Positions 9,058 through 16,884 of a stretch of DNA of 64,000 nt are shown piece by piece. Under the pieces are notes generated by a model. It made no database searches. It was not told the DNA's origin and worked only from the letters and a program-made list of their open reading frames with translations. The first letter of the stretch is position 1, and each line of letters begins with the position of its first letter. The translations under genes were made by a program, and so were the position numbers. The DNA comes from Rhodoblastus sp963703385 (GTDB lineage: Bacteria; Pseudomonadota; Alphaproteobacteria; Rhizobiales; Beijerinckiaceae). The stretch is from assembly GCA_963703385.1 (NCBI GenBank), contig OY969816.1, forward strand, positions 2,356,001 through 2,420,000, in the 5' to 3' direction.

Positions 9058-9756
9058 ATGATTGTCTCCGCCATGCAACCTTATTTCTTTCCCTATATCG
9101 GCTATTTCCAGCTCATCGCGCAAAGCGACGTTTTCGTGTTCCGAGACGAAGCCCAATATATCAAGGGCGGCTGGATCAACCGGAACCGTATTCTCGACCG
9201 GAACGGACGCGACGCCTGGATCGTGCTTCCGGTCGCCGCCGCGAGCCATCAGCGCGCGATCAACGAACGCTGCTATGTGCGTGACGGACGAAACTTCGGC
9301 CATGTGGCGCGCCAGATCGAGAACGCCTATTTGCGCGCCGCCAATTCCCGCGAAATTTTCCCGCTGCTGGAGGAAATTCTCGCGTTCGACAACGCCAACG
9401 TCGCCGCTTTCAATATCAACCTTGTGCAGCGAATCGCCGCCCGCCAAAACCTCAAAACGCAATTCATCCGCGCATCGCATCTGCCGTTGACGCCCGATCT
9501 GGCAGGACAGGCGCGGGTCATCGAAATCTGCCGTCTTCTGAAGGCGACGCGCTATATCAATCCGGTCGGCGGCGCGGAGCTCTATGACGCGCAAGCTTTC
9601 GGCGAGCACGGCATAGAACTCGGCTTTTTGCAAACGGACGTCGAGTCCAGGCCAGGTCCGGCTCCCTATCTTTCGATCGTCCACACCCTGATGACGGAGA
9701 GCCATGCGACGATCGAGACGCTGCTTGACCGGTACGGAATCATGCCCGGCCATTAG
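9058..9756 (+). CDS. WbqC-like family protein
   Basis: A 232-residue protein opening MIVSAMQPYFFPYIGYFQLI, the hallmark N-terminus of the WbqC family, followed by FVFRDEAQYIKGGWINRN with the family's conserved Asp and Asn-Arg. WbqC proteins sit in O-antigen loci and may transfer an acyl or amino-acid group to an amino-sugar; the chemistry is poorly known. ATG 9058 is preferred over a TTG at 9043 because it begins the conserved strand. The aminotransferase next door would supply such an amino-sugar. Confidence 0.85.
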   Translation: MIVSAMQPYFFPYIGYFQLIAQSDVFVFRDEAQYIKGGWINRNRILDRNGRDAWIVLPVAAASHQRAINERCYVRDGRNFGHVARQIENAYLRAANSREIFPLLEEILAFDNANVAAFNINLVQRIAARQNLKTQFIRASHLPLTPDLAGQARVIEICRLLKATRYINPVGGAELYDAQAFGEHGIELGFLQTDVESRPGPAPYLSIVHTLMTESHATIETLLDRYGIMPGH

Positions 9757-9905
9757 TCCCTTTCGGCGCCGCCAAGGCCTGAAGCAGCTTTTCCGAAATT
9801 CGACCGACGTCGTTGATTTCGATTTCCGGCGCGATGGGCGATCCCAAGCGCGCCTGGCATGTCCTGAATCACAGGCAGTGAACCACGCGTCAACCCCGCG
9901 AAATA

Positions 9906-11021
9906 CTATGCTCGCGTATGCCGCGCCGCTTCCAAGATCACCAGCAAAACCCGTTCGATTTCGGCGGCCGGGATGTCCGGAGCGAAAGGCAAGCCGATGA
10001 GGCGGGGCGCGAGATCGTCGGTCACCGGCAGGCGCTCCGCGGGACGATCCCGGAAATAGGGATGGCGGTGCATGCCGGGACCGTACCATAGCCTGCTGGC
10101 GACGCCGCGCCGTTCAAGCGCGGACATGACCGATCCGGCATCGTCCGGACTGGCGGCCAGATAGAGAACGTAAGGAACGGCGCGATCCATATTGACAAAG
10201 ATACGATCCCGCAGGCCATGGCGGGCGGCCGCTTCGGCATAGGTCCTGGCGGCGGCGCGAAAACCGTCGCGCTTTTCGTTCCAGCCGTCGAGTTCGGCGA
10301 GACCGACGGCCGCGTGATATTCGCTGAGCTTGCCGTTCAAGCCAGGGCCGAGGCTCAGGCGCGCCTGGGCGAAACCGAAATTGAGAGCGCGCACGGCGCG
10401 CTCTACCAAACTTGCGTCGCCGCCAAGAATCAGGCCGCCTTCCGCCGTGCTGAACGCTTTTGTCGCGTGAAGACTGACCACCGCCGGAACCCCGCCTCGC
10501 GCCAGAGCCCTGGCGTCGATCGTGTCAAAACAAGCGGCGGCGTCGACGACGACCGGCAATCCGGTCCGCGCCGAGAATTCCTGCCAGGCTGAGACGTCGA
10601 CCGCCCGGCCGTAAGGCGCGACAGCCATGACTGCGCCGGCGCCGGCGAGCTGGGGCAGGCTTTCGAGCCTGACCGGATCGAGCGCCCAAGTCGCTGGGTC
10701 GATGTCGGCGAAAAACGGCGTATAGCCGCAGAACTCCGCCGCCGCCGCCGAAGCGGCGAAGGTGTAGGCTGGGCAGACCATCAAAGGCCGGTCCGGCTTC
10801 GCCCTGCCCGCCACGGCAAGGATGACGGCGATCAGCCCGACCGTGCCGGAACTGGCGAGCGCGAGACAGTCGGCCGGCACGCCGAAATGCTCCGCGAGAC
10901 GGATTTCGAGCCGCTGGTGCAGAGGGCCATAATTGCTGTAGAATCGCGCGGCGTCGATCTCGCGCAAATATGGTTCCATGCTTTTGCAGCTGGGCAGCAA
11001 GGGACGAATGACCGGCAGCAT
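9906..11021 (-). CDS. DegT/DnrJ/EryC1/StrS-family sugar aminotransferase
   Basis: A 371-residue PLP enzyme. ALASSGTVGLIAV is the phosphate-binding region. VVVDAAACFDT carries the Asp that contacts the pyridine nitrogen. SLHATKAFSTAEGG contains the Schiff-base lysine. It probably converts a keto-sugar nucleotide to an amino-sugar, using Glu or Gln. Family members start at (M)LPVIRPLLP, so I take ATG 11021; the frame runs 216 bp further upstream but that stretch has no family similarity and lies in a region I consider non-coding. It converges on wbqC. Confidence 0.85.
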   Translation of the reverse strand: MLPVIRPLLPSCKSMEPYLREIDAARFYSNYGPLHQRLEIRLAEHFGVPADCLALASSGTVGLIAVILAVAGRAKPDRPLMVCPAYTFAASAAAAEFCGYTPFFADIDPATWALDPVRLESLPQLAGAGAVMAVAPYGRAVDVSAWQEFSARTGLPVVVDAAACFDTIDARALARGGVPAVVSLHATKAFSTAEGGLILGGDASLVERAVRALNFGFAQARLSLGPGLNGKLSEYHAAVGLAELDGWNEKRDGFRAAARTYAEAAARHGLRDRIFVNMDRAVPYVLYLAASPDDAGSVMSALERRGVASRLWYGPGMHRHPYFRDRPAERLPVTDDLAPRLIGLPFAPDIPAAEIERVLLVILEAARHTRA

Positions 11022-11659
11022 CGCGGAAATTCGCTCCTGCGCGACGTCGGGCCAACCAAGCGTATCGTTCAATGCCAATCCCGCGATGACCGCAACCTGA
11101 CCTATAGTCGGCGGTTCCGCAGACGCCGTCAAGCTTGCGAAGGGTTGGATTTTGTCCTCGGCTGAATAAGGCTTCTGAACCGCGCCGGGTTTGCCGGAGG
11201 CTCCAACTCCTGAGAGGATGGGGCCATGACGAGACATGCTGCCTCAACCGGGTTGCCCGTCTGACCCGCCGTGCCGGGATCAGGGCCGAGATCGGCTGCA
11301 AGCGCCGCCCTGGCCCCTATGGCGGCAGACCTTCCTTGGCTGTCGACAAAACACTGGACCGCAAATATGGCGGGCTGGCGGAGCCGCTCACGCCCGAGGA
11401 GCTGGATCGGCCCGCGACCGAGATCGCCAACCACCTGCGGCGCGGGTTGCCGAAGCCCGATTTTAGAGACCTGATCGAGATCCGTCGACGCTCAAACACG
11501 ACGACGGGCCCTGCGGGGCCCGTTTTTCGTCGCGCTGGATTTTTGGCTTAACCCCGGTGACAGCGTCCTGGGCGAAGTTTTTGCCGGGAGTGACGCACAT
11601 GCGACGCATCGACTTTCCCGGCCTCGTCGCGGCAATCGCCGAAATCCTTGAAAAATCAA
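11022..11659. other. Intergenic region with no convincing gene
   Basis: About 640 bp between the aminotransferase start and tRNA-Val. A + frame through 11250-11490 is open but matches nothing I recognise, and several frames are open at once because of the high G+C. The only clear feature is the hairpin-T terminator at 11504-11527, which implies that a + strand transcript, perhaps of a decayed gene, once ended here. Confidence 0.5.
11504..11527 (+). terminator. Rho-independent terminator
   Basis: An 8-bp perfect stem ACGGGCCC / GGGCCCGT closes a TGCG loop and is followed by TTTTT. There is no obvious gene immediately upstream on the + strand. Confidence 0.7.
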
Positions 11660-11734
11660 TGGTGGGCGATATAGGGATCGAACCTATGACCCCACCCGTG
11701 TGAAGGGTGTGCTCTCCCGCTGAGCTAATCGCCC
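11660..11734 (-). tRNA. tRNA-Val(CAC)
   Basis: A cloverleaf reads on the minus strand: acceptor GGGCGAT/ATCGCCC, D-arm GCTC-AGCGGGA-GAGC, anticodon stem CACCC/GGGTG with loop TTCACAC (anticodon CAC), T-arm ATAGG-TTCGATC-CCTAT, and an encoded 3' CCA. Total 75 nt. It flanks the 3' end of the rrf2 gene on the same strand. Confidence 0.95.
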
Positions 11735-11760
11735 GGACGCCGAAACGTCGGAGGCCTTGT

Positions 11761-12264
11761 TTAGAAAACCCGCGTTCCGGCGTCAAGGCCGCGTTTCGCC
11801 TCACGCCCGCGTCGCCGCCGCTCCTCGGCCCAGGACGGATTGAGCGCCTCCAGCACTTCGGCGCGGTTGGCGGAAATGTCGGCGACCGTCGTCGCATCCA
11901 GCACCTGGAGAAAGGCGCTGCACGCGCGCTTGAAAGTCTTGCCGAGACCGCACAGGCCGATCAGCGGACAGGTGTTGGTCACGGCGTCAAAACATTCGAC
12001 CAGATTGAGGTCGTCCTCGGTCTTGCGCACGATTTCGCCGACCGTGATGTCCTTTGCGGGCTTGGCAAGACGGAACCCGCCGTTGCGGCCCCGGACATTT
12101 TCCAGATAGCCCCACAGCCCAAGCTGATGGACGCATTTGACCAGATGGGCTTTGGACACGCCAAAAATCTCGGCGACCTCTTGAACGGTCACGAGTTGGC
12201 CGTCGCGCAACGTCGCGATCATCAGAACGCGCAAAGCGTAATTGGTGTAGCTGGTCAGTCGCAT
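11761..12264 (-). CDS. Rrf2-family Fe-S transcriptional regulator (NsrR/IscR-like)
   Basis: A 167-residue protein with the Rrf2 winged helix (MRLTSYTNYALRVLM; VSKAHLVKCVHQL as recognition helix; GRNGGFRLA as wing) and three cysteines in ECFDAVTNTC...LC (spacing C-x7-C-x5-C), which would ligate a redox- or NO-sensitive [2Fe-2S] or [4Fe-4S] cluster. The extended Arg-rich tail is unusual. It is last in the dsr gene block, beside RspA, so control of sulfur genes is plausible but inferred. A near-perfect palindrome 38 bp upstream of the ATG may be its own operator. An iron- or NO-response role is the alternative. Confidence 0.85.
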   Translation of the reverse strand: MRLTSYTNYALRVLMIATLRDGQLVTVQEVAEIFGVSKAHLVKCVHQLGLWGYLENVRGRNGGFRLAKPAKDITVGEIVRKTEDDLNLVECFDAVTNTCPLIGLCGLGKTFKRACSAFLQVLDATTVADISANRAEVLEALNPSWAEERRRRGREAKRGLDAGTRVF

Positions 12265-12274
12265 GAAAAGGTTC

Positions 12275-12301
12275 CGCGCCGCGCGGGTTTTACGCGGCGC
12301 G
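12275..12301 (-). other. Inverted repeat in the rrf2 leader
   Basis: CGCGCCGCG (12275-12283) and CGCGGCGCG (12293-12301) are perfect 9-base complements with a 9-nt loop, ending about 10 nt before the rrf2 start codon. As RNA this would fold next to the ribosome site and could restrain translation; as DNA it could be a second operator. Confidence 0.5.
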
Positions 12302-12314
12302 AAATGTTACATTT
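12302..12314. promoter_or_regulatory. Palindromic candidate operator upstream of rrf2
   Basis: AAATGTTACATTT has 6-base arms AAATGT/ACATTT around one central base, set in an A/T-rich stretch that is unusual in this genome. The position, just upstream of an Rrf2 gene, suits autoregulation. The factor is not proven. Confidence 0.5.
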
Positions 12315-12348
12315 TTTATCTATTTTTTTCCAGCGCCGATTTCGGCGC

Positions 12349-12687
12349 TCAATAGCCGCCCTTGCGCCGGCTCTCCGCGACGCCGGCGATGCGGCCGCCC
12401 TGCTTGGACGGATCGAGCGGGAACAGGTCGTAGATCGTCTTCTGATCGACCCTCTCGCCCCATTTGTCGGACATGGCCTTGAGAATCGTCCGGGTATTCG
12501 GTGTGCTCTGGTTGTTATCGAAGAACTCCTCGCGGAGAAAATCGATCACGTCCCAGTGGCGCTCGCCCAGGGAGATTCCGTCGAGCCCGGCGATATGTTC
12601 CGCCAGTTCGCGGCTCCAATCCTCGTGATTGACCAGATAGCCGGTGGCGGTGGTCTCGATCTCCTTGCCTTCAAATTGATAGCTCAT
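12349..12687 (-). CDS. rspA: Cysteine-less DsrC/TusE-family protein (RspA type)
   Basis: A 112-residue DsrC-fold protein that aligns over its whole length with the true DsrC at 21170-21505 (GYLVNHEDWSRELAEHIA; HWDVIDFLREEFFDNNQSTP; DLFPLDPSKQGGRIAG). It has no cysteine at all: the penultimate CysA and the C-terminal CysB of DsrC are both replaced (KQACK becomes KQGGR, GCI becomes GGY). It therefore cannot carry persulfide or trisulfide. DsrC-family members lacking both cysteines are called RspA, regulatory sulfur-related proteins. It lies 23 bp after dsrN and directly before an Rrf2 gene, which fits regulation. Sulfur transfer is excluded by sequence. Confidence 0.85.
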   Translation of the reverse strand: MSYQFEGKEIETTATGYLVNHEDWSRELAEHIAGLDGISLGERHWDVIDFLREEFFDNNQSTPNTRTILKAMSDKWGERVDQKTIYDLFPLDPSKQGGRIAGVAESRRKGGY

Positions 12688-12710
12688 GGATTCGCCTCTG
12701 GGTGGGTTGG

Positions 12711-14144
12711 TTAACTGGCGTGCCGCTGTTTCGTCGGACCTTTGCCCGCCGAGGCGCCGGTCCTGGCGCCCTGACGCTTGCGCTTCTGCCTGACGAAAGC
12801 GACGAATTGGTCGGTCCAGCGGTCGCGCGACGTCGCGCGCCGATGGGTGAAACTGGCGAAAAGATTGTTGATCACGATCCCGTCGCGCTGGCCGTCCACG
12901 CCGTAGCCTCGTTTGACGCGCCAGCCGTAGCGCAGGTCCGGCGCGACATTTTCGAGCCGCGCGTAATGAAATTCATGGGCGGCGACCGGTCCGGCGCCCG
13001 CCTCCGGCCAGGGAAAGTCGGCCGTGGGCTCGACCCGCACCAGTCCCCGCCCCTGCGGCCTGGCGTCCATCACGGAATCCGCCGGGATGACGCCGACCAT
13101 TTCCTGAGCGGCGCCCTCGGCCGCGCCGCCGAAAGAAATCGAGCGGGTCAGATACATCAGGCCGCCGCATTCGGCGTAAGTGGGCATTCCGCCTTCGATG
13201 GCGGCGCGAATGCTCTCGCGCATAGGCTTGTTCGCCGCCAGCGCCCGGCTTTGGGTTTCCGGGAAACCGCCGCCGATGAACAGGCCGTCGCAGGCGGGGA
13301 GCGTGGCGTCGCGCAAGGCGTCAAAAAACACCAGCTTTGCCCCGGCTTCCTGCAAGGCCTCGAGATCGTCGGCGTAATAGAAGCCAAAGGCGGCGTCGCG
13401 GGCGACGGCCAGGGTCACGTCGGGCGCCGGCAAGGCGCGCAGCAAGGGCGACGGGCGTTGTTCCTCGCGCGCCGCGGCCGCCAGAAGGGCGTCGAGATCC
13501 ACCCCCTTGAAAATGGCGTCCCGCGCGTGGGCGATCACTTCGTCGCATTCGCCCGCCTCGCTTGGCGTGATCAGGCCGAGGTGGCGTTCGTCGATATTCA
13601 GGCCGTGGTCGCGGCCCAGGGCGCCGAGCACCTTGAGATCGGTGTAATTCTCGATCGCCTGACGCAATTTGCCTTCCTGGCGCGCGCCGCCGACCTTGTT
13701 CAGGATGACGCCCGCGAATTCGACGCCGCGGTCGAAATTCCGATAGCCAAGCAGCAAGGGCGCGATCCCGCGCGCCATGCCAAGCGTGTCGACGATCAGC
13801 ACCACCGGCGCGCGCAAAAGCTTGGCCAGGGCGGCGGAGCTATCGGCCCCGTGGGGATCGACGCCGTCGTGCAGCCCCTTGTTGCCTTCGATCAAAGCGA
13901 TATCGGCGTCGCCATAGGCGCGCGCGTACAGGCCAAGGATTTCGGTTGGGCTTTGGGTGTTGAAATCGAGATTGTAGCTGGCGCGGCCCGAAGCCCGCGC
14001 CAGCCACATCGGATCGATATAATCCGGCCCCTTCTTGAAGGTCTGGACTTTCAGGCCGCGCGCCAACAGCGCAGCGGCGAGCCCCAGCGTGATCGTCGTC
14101 TTGCCGGAGGATTTCGCCGCCGCCGAAACGAACAATCGCGTCAT
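12711..14144 (-). CDS. dsrN: DsrN, sirohaem amidase (cobyrinic acid a,c-diamide synthase family)
   Basis: A 477-residue CobB/CbiA-type glutamine amidotransferase. The N-terminal ATP-binding P-loop reads VSAAAKSSGKTTITLGL. The C-terminal class I amidotransferase domain has the nucleophile in YAECGGLMYL and the distal His in AAHEFHYARL. In rDsr operons DsrN amidates sirohaem to the sirohaem-amide cofactor of DsrAB. It overlaps dsrP by ATGA. The Lys/Arg-rich tail after HRRATSRDRW is longer than catalysis needs. Within a dsr operon the dsrN assignment is much more likely than cobalamin synthesis. Confidence 0.92.
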   Translation of the reverse strand: MTRLFVSAAAKSSGKTTITLGLAAALLARGLKVQTFKKGPDYIDPMWLARASGRASYNLDFNTQSPTEILGLYARAYGDADIALIEGNKGLHDGVDPHGADSSAALAKLLRAPVVLIVDTLGMARGIAPLLLGYRNFDRGVEFAGVILNKVGGARQEGKLRQAIENYTDLKVLGALGRDHGLNIDERHLGLITPSEAGECDEVIAHARDAIFKGVDLDALLAAAAREEQRPSPLLRALPAPDVTLAVARDAAFGFYYADDLEALQEAGAKLVFFDALRDATLPACDGLFIGGGFPETQSRALAANKPMRESIRAAIEGGMPTYAECGGLMYLTRSISFGGAAEGAAQEMVGVIPADSVMDARPQGRGLVRVEPTADFPWPEAGAGPVAAHEFHYARLENVAPDLRYGWRVKRGYGVDGQRDGIVINNLFASFTHRRATSRDRWTDQFVAFVRQKRKRQGARTGASAGKGPTKQRHAS

Positions 14145-15397
14145 GCCGCCGCCCCAGCTTCCACCACGGCTTCCTCGGGCTCGATCGCCACGCCGTGAGG
14201 GTCCACCGGCACGCCGTGCGGCAGGAAGGGCAGCAGTTGGAAGGCCGCGGCCGCGATGAGCATGGCGATGGAAATGCCGCTCACGCCCAGCAGGATTTCG
14301 GGTAGGCTCGGCGAATAGGCGTTGATCGCCCCGTCGCCGAACGTGCTGGAAACTTCATAGCCGGGGAAAATGTTCAGCGGAAAAGCCTGCGTCCCGATGA
14401 TGACGACATACATCTGCGCCAGGCCGCCGATGAGGAAGAGAATAGAGGCCAGCCCCAAGGTGTTTCGCTTGCTGTAGGCGCGGGGCATGTATGCAAGCAT
14501 CAGCAGGGGAAGAATGTTGCCGAGAAAGACCTGACCGCCCCAGAAGACCAGCGGATAGATGCCGCCATCCCGCAGAATGAAGGCTTCGACGGCTCGGGTC
14601 GGCGCGGCATAGAGCTTGCTGACATGCAGGATCGCCGTCAGGAACAGCACCGTCAGCGAGAAGATGATCAGCAGGCCGCGGAATTTGGCGATCATCTCGC
14701 GCGTGCACAGCATCTCGTGGGTTTCGATCGACATCATCATCAGCACGAGCACGGTGAAGGCGAGGCCATAGACCAGCGACGAGGCGATGAACAGGGGCGC
14801 CATGATGCCGCCGGAAACCGCGTCGCGGGCGACCAGGAAGCCGAAGATCGAGCCCGTGCCGGTGGTCAGGATCAGACGCCAGGTGAAAGCCGCCCAGCCG
14901 AAGGTCTTGTTGACCGCCGCGATCCGCGACACGCGGCGATCCATCATCGAAAACAGATAGACGACGACGATCGCCATGAAACCGGTGTAGAGATAGATGT
15001 TCCAGGCGAAAATCGAGCGGAAATTATAGGTCGTCATGGCGACCAGCAGCCGGTCCGGCCGGCCAAGGTCGAGAACCAGCACGGCGAGGCCGCCGGCGAG
15101 CAGCGACACGGCAAGGACGCCGGAAAGGCGCGCGAACGGCTTGTAGGCGAGACGGTTGAAAACCGAGGACACCGAGGCGACGTTGAGCGCGCCGGAGGCC
15201 GCGACGATCAGGAAGACGGCGAAGACATGCGGCGTGCCCCAGACGATCTGGTTGGTCATGCCGGTCACATGGTGGCCGTTCATCTCCATGTAGAGCGCGG
15301 CGCTCAGGCCCGCCGCCACCGCGACGACATGGGCCAGGATCAGCGCCCAGAAGGTCGGGCTGTGCGAGGTCAGCCGTTGAAACTTGATCTGCGCCAT
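14141..15397 (-). CDS. dsrP: DsrP, NrfD-family quinone-interacting membrane subunit
   Basis: A 418-residue integral membrane protein with about ten hydrophobic helices and none of the Fe-S motifs of its partners, typical of NrfD/PsrC proteins. In DsrMKJOP it exchanges electrons between the periplasmic DsrO/DsrJ side and the quinone pool. The ATG at 15397 follows AAGGGGAGAG. Between dsrO and dsrP lies a 161-bp gap holding a palindromic repeat, the longest break in the membrane-complex part of the operon. Confidence 0.93.
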   Translation of the reverse strand: MAQIKFQRLTSHSPTFWALILAHVVAVAAGLSAALYMEMNGHHVTGMTNQIVWGTPHVFAVFLIVAASGALNVASVSSVFNRLAYKPFARLSGVLAVSLLAGGLAVLVLDLGRPDRLLVAMTTYNFRSIFAWNIYLYTGFMAIVVVYLFSMMDRRVSRIAAVNKTFGWAAFTWRLILTTGTGSIFGFLVARDAVSGGIMAPLFIASSLVYGLAFTVLVLMMMSIETHEMLCTREMIAKFRGLLIIFSLTVLFLTAILHVSKLYAAPTRAVEAFILRDGGIYPLVFWGGQVFLGNILPLLMLAYMPRAYSKRNTLGLASILFLIGGLAQMYVVIIGTQAFPLNIFPGYEVSSTFGDGAINAYSPSLPEILLGVSGISIAMLIAAAAFQLLPFLPHGVPVDPHGVAIEPEEAVVEAGAAA

Positions 15398-15461
15398 TGG
15401 CGCTCTCCCCTTCGCTTTTCTTGACGGCGGGCGACGAAATCGCCGCCCGCGGAAGGTTTAG

Positions 15462-15560
15462 AGCATATTCCCAAAAAGTTGCAGACTTTTTGGACAAGAA
15501 TATGCGTTGAAACAATGAACTAGAGCATTCTTCCGATCCGCAAGGAACCCAAAATGCTCT
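15462..15560. repeat. Palindromic intergenic repeat, copy A
   Basis: GCATATTCCCAAAAAGT pairs with ACTTTTTGG...GAATATGC to form a long imperfect hairpin, followed by AAACAATGAACTAGAGCATT. A diverged relative is at 29120-29220. Repeats of this style are common between genes in Hyphomicrobiales genomes. Confidence 0.65.
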
Positions 15561-16338
15561 AGGTCAGATTGGCGTATTGCACGCCCGGATCGACGCCAAG
15601 GTCGTTGCGCAGCTTCACCGAGGGCAGCCGGCGCAGCGCCTGGGAGATTTCGCTTTGCGGATCCTTCAGATCGCCAAAAACCAGAGCGCCGCCTTCCTTG
15701 GCGCAGGCTTCCACGCAGGCGGGCCTCTGGCCGGCGTCGATCCGATCGACGCAAAGCGTGCAGCCTTCCACCGTGCCCTTGCCGCTCGGATTGTTGACCT
15801 TTTGATCGGTCTCTTCCTCGTGGATGAAAGAGCGCGCCTTGAAAGGGCAGGCCATCATGCAATAGCGGCAGCCGATGCAGGTATGCTTGTTGACCAGAAC
15901 GATGCCGTCGGCGCGCTTCATCGACGCGCCGGTCGGGCAGACGTCGACGCAGGGCGGCGAGGCGCAATGCTGGCACATGACCGGCGCCGAATGCTCGACG
16001 CCGGTGTTCGGGTCCTTGAGCGTGACTTTGCGGATCCATTGCGGATCGATGTCCTCGCGCCCGGTGTTCTGCCAGCCGTTGTAATCCTTGCAGGCGGTCA
16101 CGCAGGCGTTGCAGCCGTTCGAGCATTTGTTCAGATCGATCAGCAGGCCCCAGCGCTGCTTGGGGGAGGCCGGCTCCTCAGGCGGTCGGGCCTGAAAATG
16201 CGCTTCCGCCGAGCCGCCGCCGAAGGCGTACAGCGTCACGCCCGGCGCAAGCGCCGCGGCGGCGAAAGCGCCCGCGGTTTGCAACAGGCCCCGGCGATCC
16301 ATTCCGGCTTTTTCATCACCGCCCGAACTCGAGCTCAT
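15559..16338 (-). CDS. dsrO: DsrO, Tat-exported ferredoxin-like subunit
   Basis: A 259-residue protein. It has a Tat signal (DRRGLLQ followed by an Ala-rich helix) and four cysteine clusters of the HycB/NrfC ferredoxin family: CSNGCNACVTAC, CQHCASPPCVDVCP, CIGCRYCMMACP and CTLCVDRI...CVEAC, enough for up to four [4Fe-4S] centres. It would relay electrons in the periplasm between DsrJ and DsrP. The start overlaps the dsrJ stop by 4 bp (ATGA), so the two are translationally coupled. Confidence 0.93.
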   Translation of the reverse strand: MSSSSGGDEKAGMDRRGLLQTAGAFAAAALAPGVTLYAFGGGSAEAHFQARPPEEPASPKQRWGLLIDLNKCSNGCNACVTACKDYNGWQNTGREDIDPQWIRKVTLKDPNTGVEHSAPVMCQHCASPPCVDVCPTGASMKRADGIVLVNKHTCIGCRYCMMACPFKARSFIHEEETDQKVNNPSGKGTVEGCTLCVDRIDAGQRPACVEACAKEGGALVFGDLKDPQSEISQALRRLPSVKLRNDLGVDPGVQYANLT

Positions 16339-16883
16339 TTCTTCGTCTCCCGGAGAAACGCCGTCATCTTGGCCGCGTCCGCGCTGTCCGCGCCCAGGGC
16401 GGCGGATTTGTCGGATGCCTGCGGCTTCGAATTATGACACTCGAAACAATCGATCTGCACCGCCGCATAGCTGTGGCAGGTGCGACAGAAATGTTTCGGG
16501 TTGTCGAAGGACACCGGCTGGCCGTTCTCGCCCTTGACCGCATGGCAATTGACGCAGCCGTCAATGTTGAACTTGGTCGTCCGTATGCCTTCCACCAGCA
16601 CGTCCTTGCGGTGCGCATACATCATCAGCATGTGGTTGCGCCGCATGAATTCGGTGGGCATGACGCAATGGTCGCCCTTGCCGTGGGCCGGGTGCGGAAC
16701 CGGCGTGCGCCCGGCGGCTTCGGCGGCCCAGGCGGCGGAGCCGCCCAGCAAGGAGCCGGCGGAGCCGCCCAGGAACGAGCCGGCGGAACCGCCCGGCAAC
16801 GAGCCGGAAGGACCGCCCGGAAGCGCGATCGCGGCTCCGACGAGGAGCAGAACCGCGACCAGGATTTTGCTCAGAAAGCGCAT
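16335..16883 (-). CDS. dsrJ: DsrJ, periplasmic trihaem cytochrome c
   Basis: A 182-residue protein with three haem-binding sites (CVNCH, CRTCH, CFECH) and an N-terminal signal or anchor helix (LSKILVAVLLLVGAAIAL). The ATG at 16883 lies 1 bp after the dsrL stop; the longer open frame upstream is inside dsrL. Between the anchor and the mature domain sits an unusual Gly/Ser segment built from three to four copies of an 8-residue unit (GGSAGSLL type), encoded by a 24-bp tandem repeat. The known family function is electron transfer or sulfur chemistry in DsrMKJOP. Confidence 0.93.
   Translation of the reverse strand: MRFLSKILVAVLLLVGAAIALPGGPSGSLPGGSAGSFLGGSAGSLLGGSAAWAAEAAGRTPVPHPAHGKGDHCVMPTEFMRRNHMLMMYAHRKDVLVEGIRTTKFNIDGCVNCHAVKGENGQPVSFDNPKHFCRTCHSYAAVQIDCFECHNSKPQASDKSAALGADSADAAKMTAFLRETKK
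16738..16820. repeat. 24-bp tandem repeat inside dsrJ
   Basis: Units of the form GCCGCCCAGCAAGGAGCCGG plus GGGA-like ends recur three to four times with single-base changes, keeping the dsrJ frame and coding GGSAGSFL-like octapeptides. Confidence 0.8.
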
Positions 16884-16884
16884 C

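Noticed and set aside
12349..12687. Second DsrC or TusE
   Set aside because: No cysteine is present, so neither DsrC nor TusE chemistry is possible; RspA fits better.
12711..14144. Cobyrinate a,c-diamide synthase for vitamin B12
   Set aside because: The family matches, but coupling to dsrP and the absence of cob genes point to dsrN.
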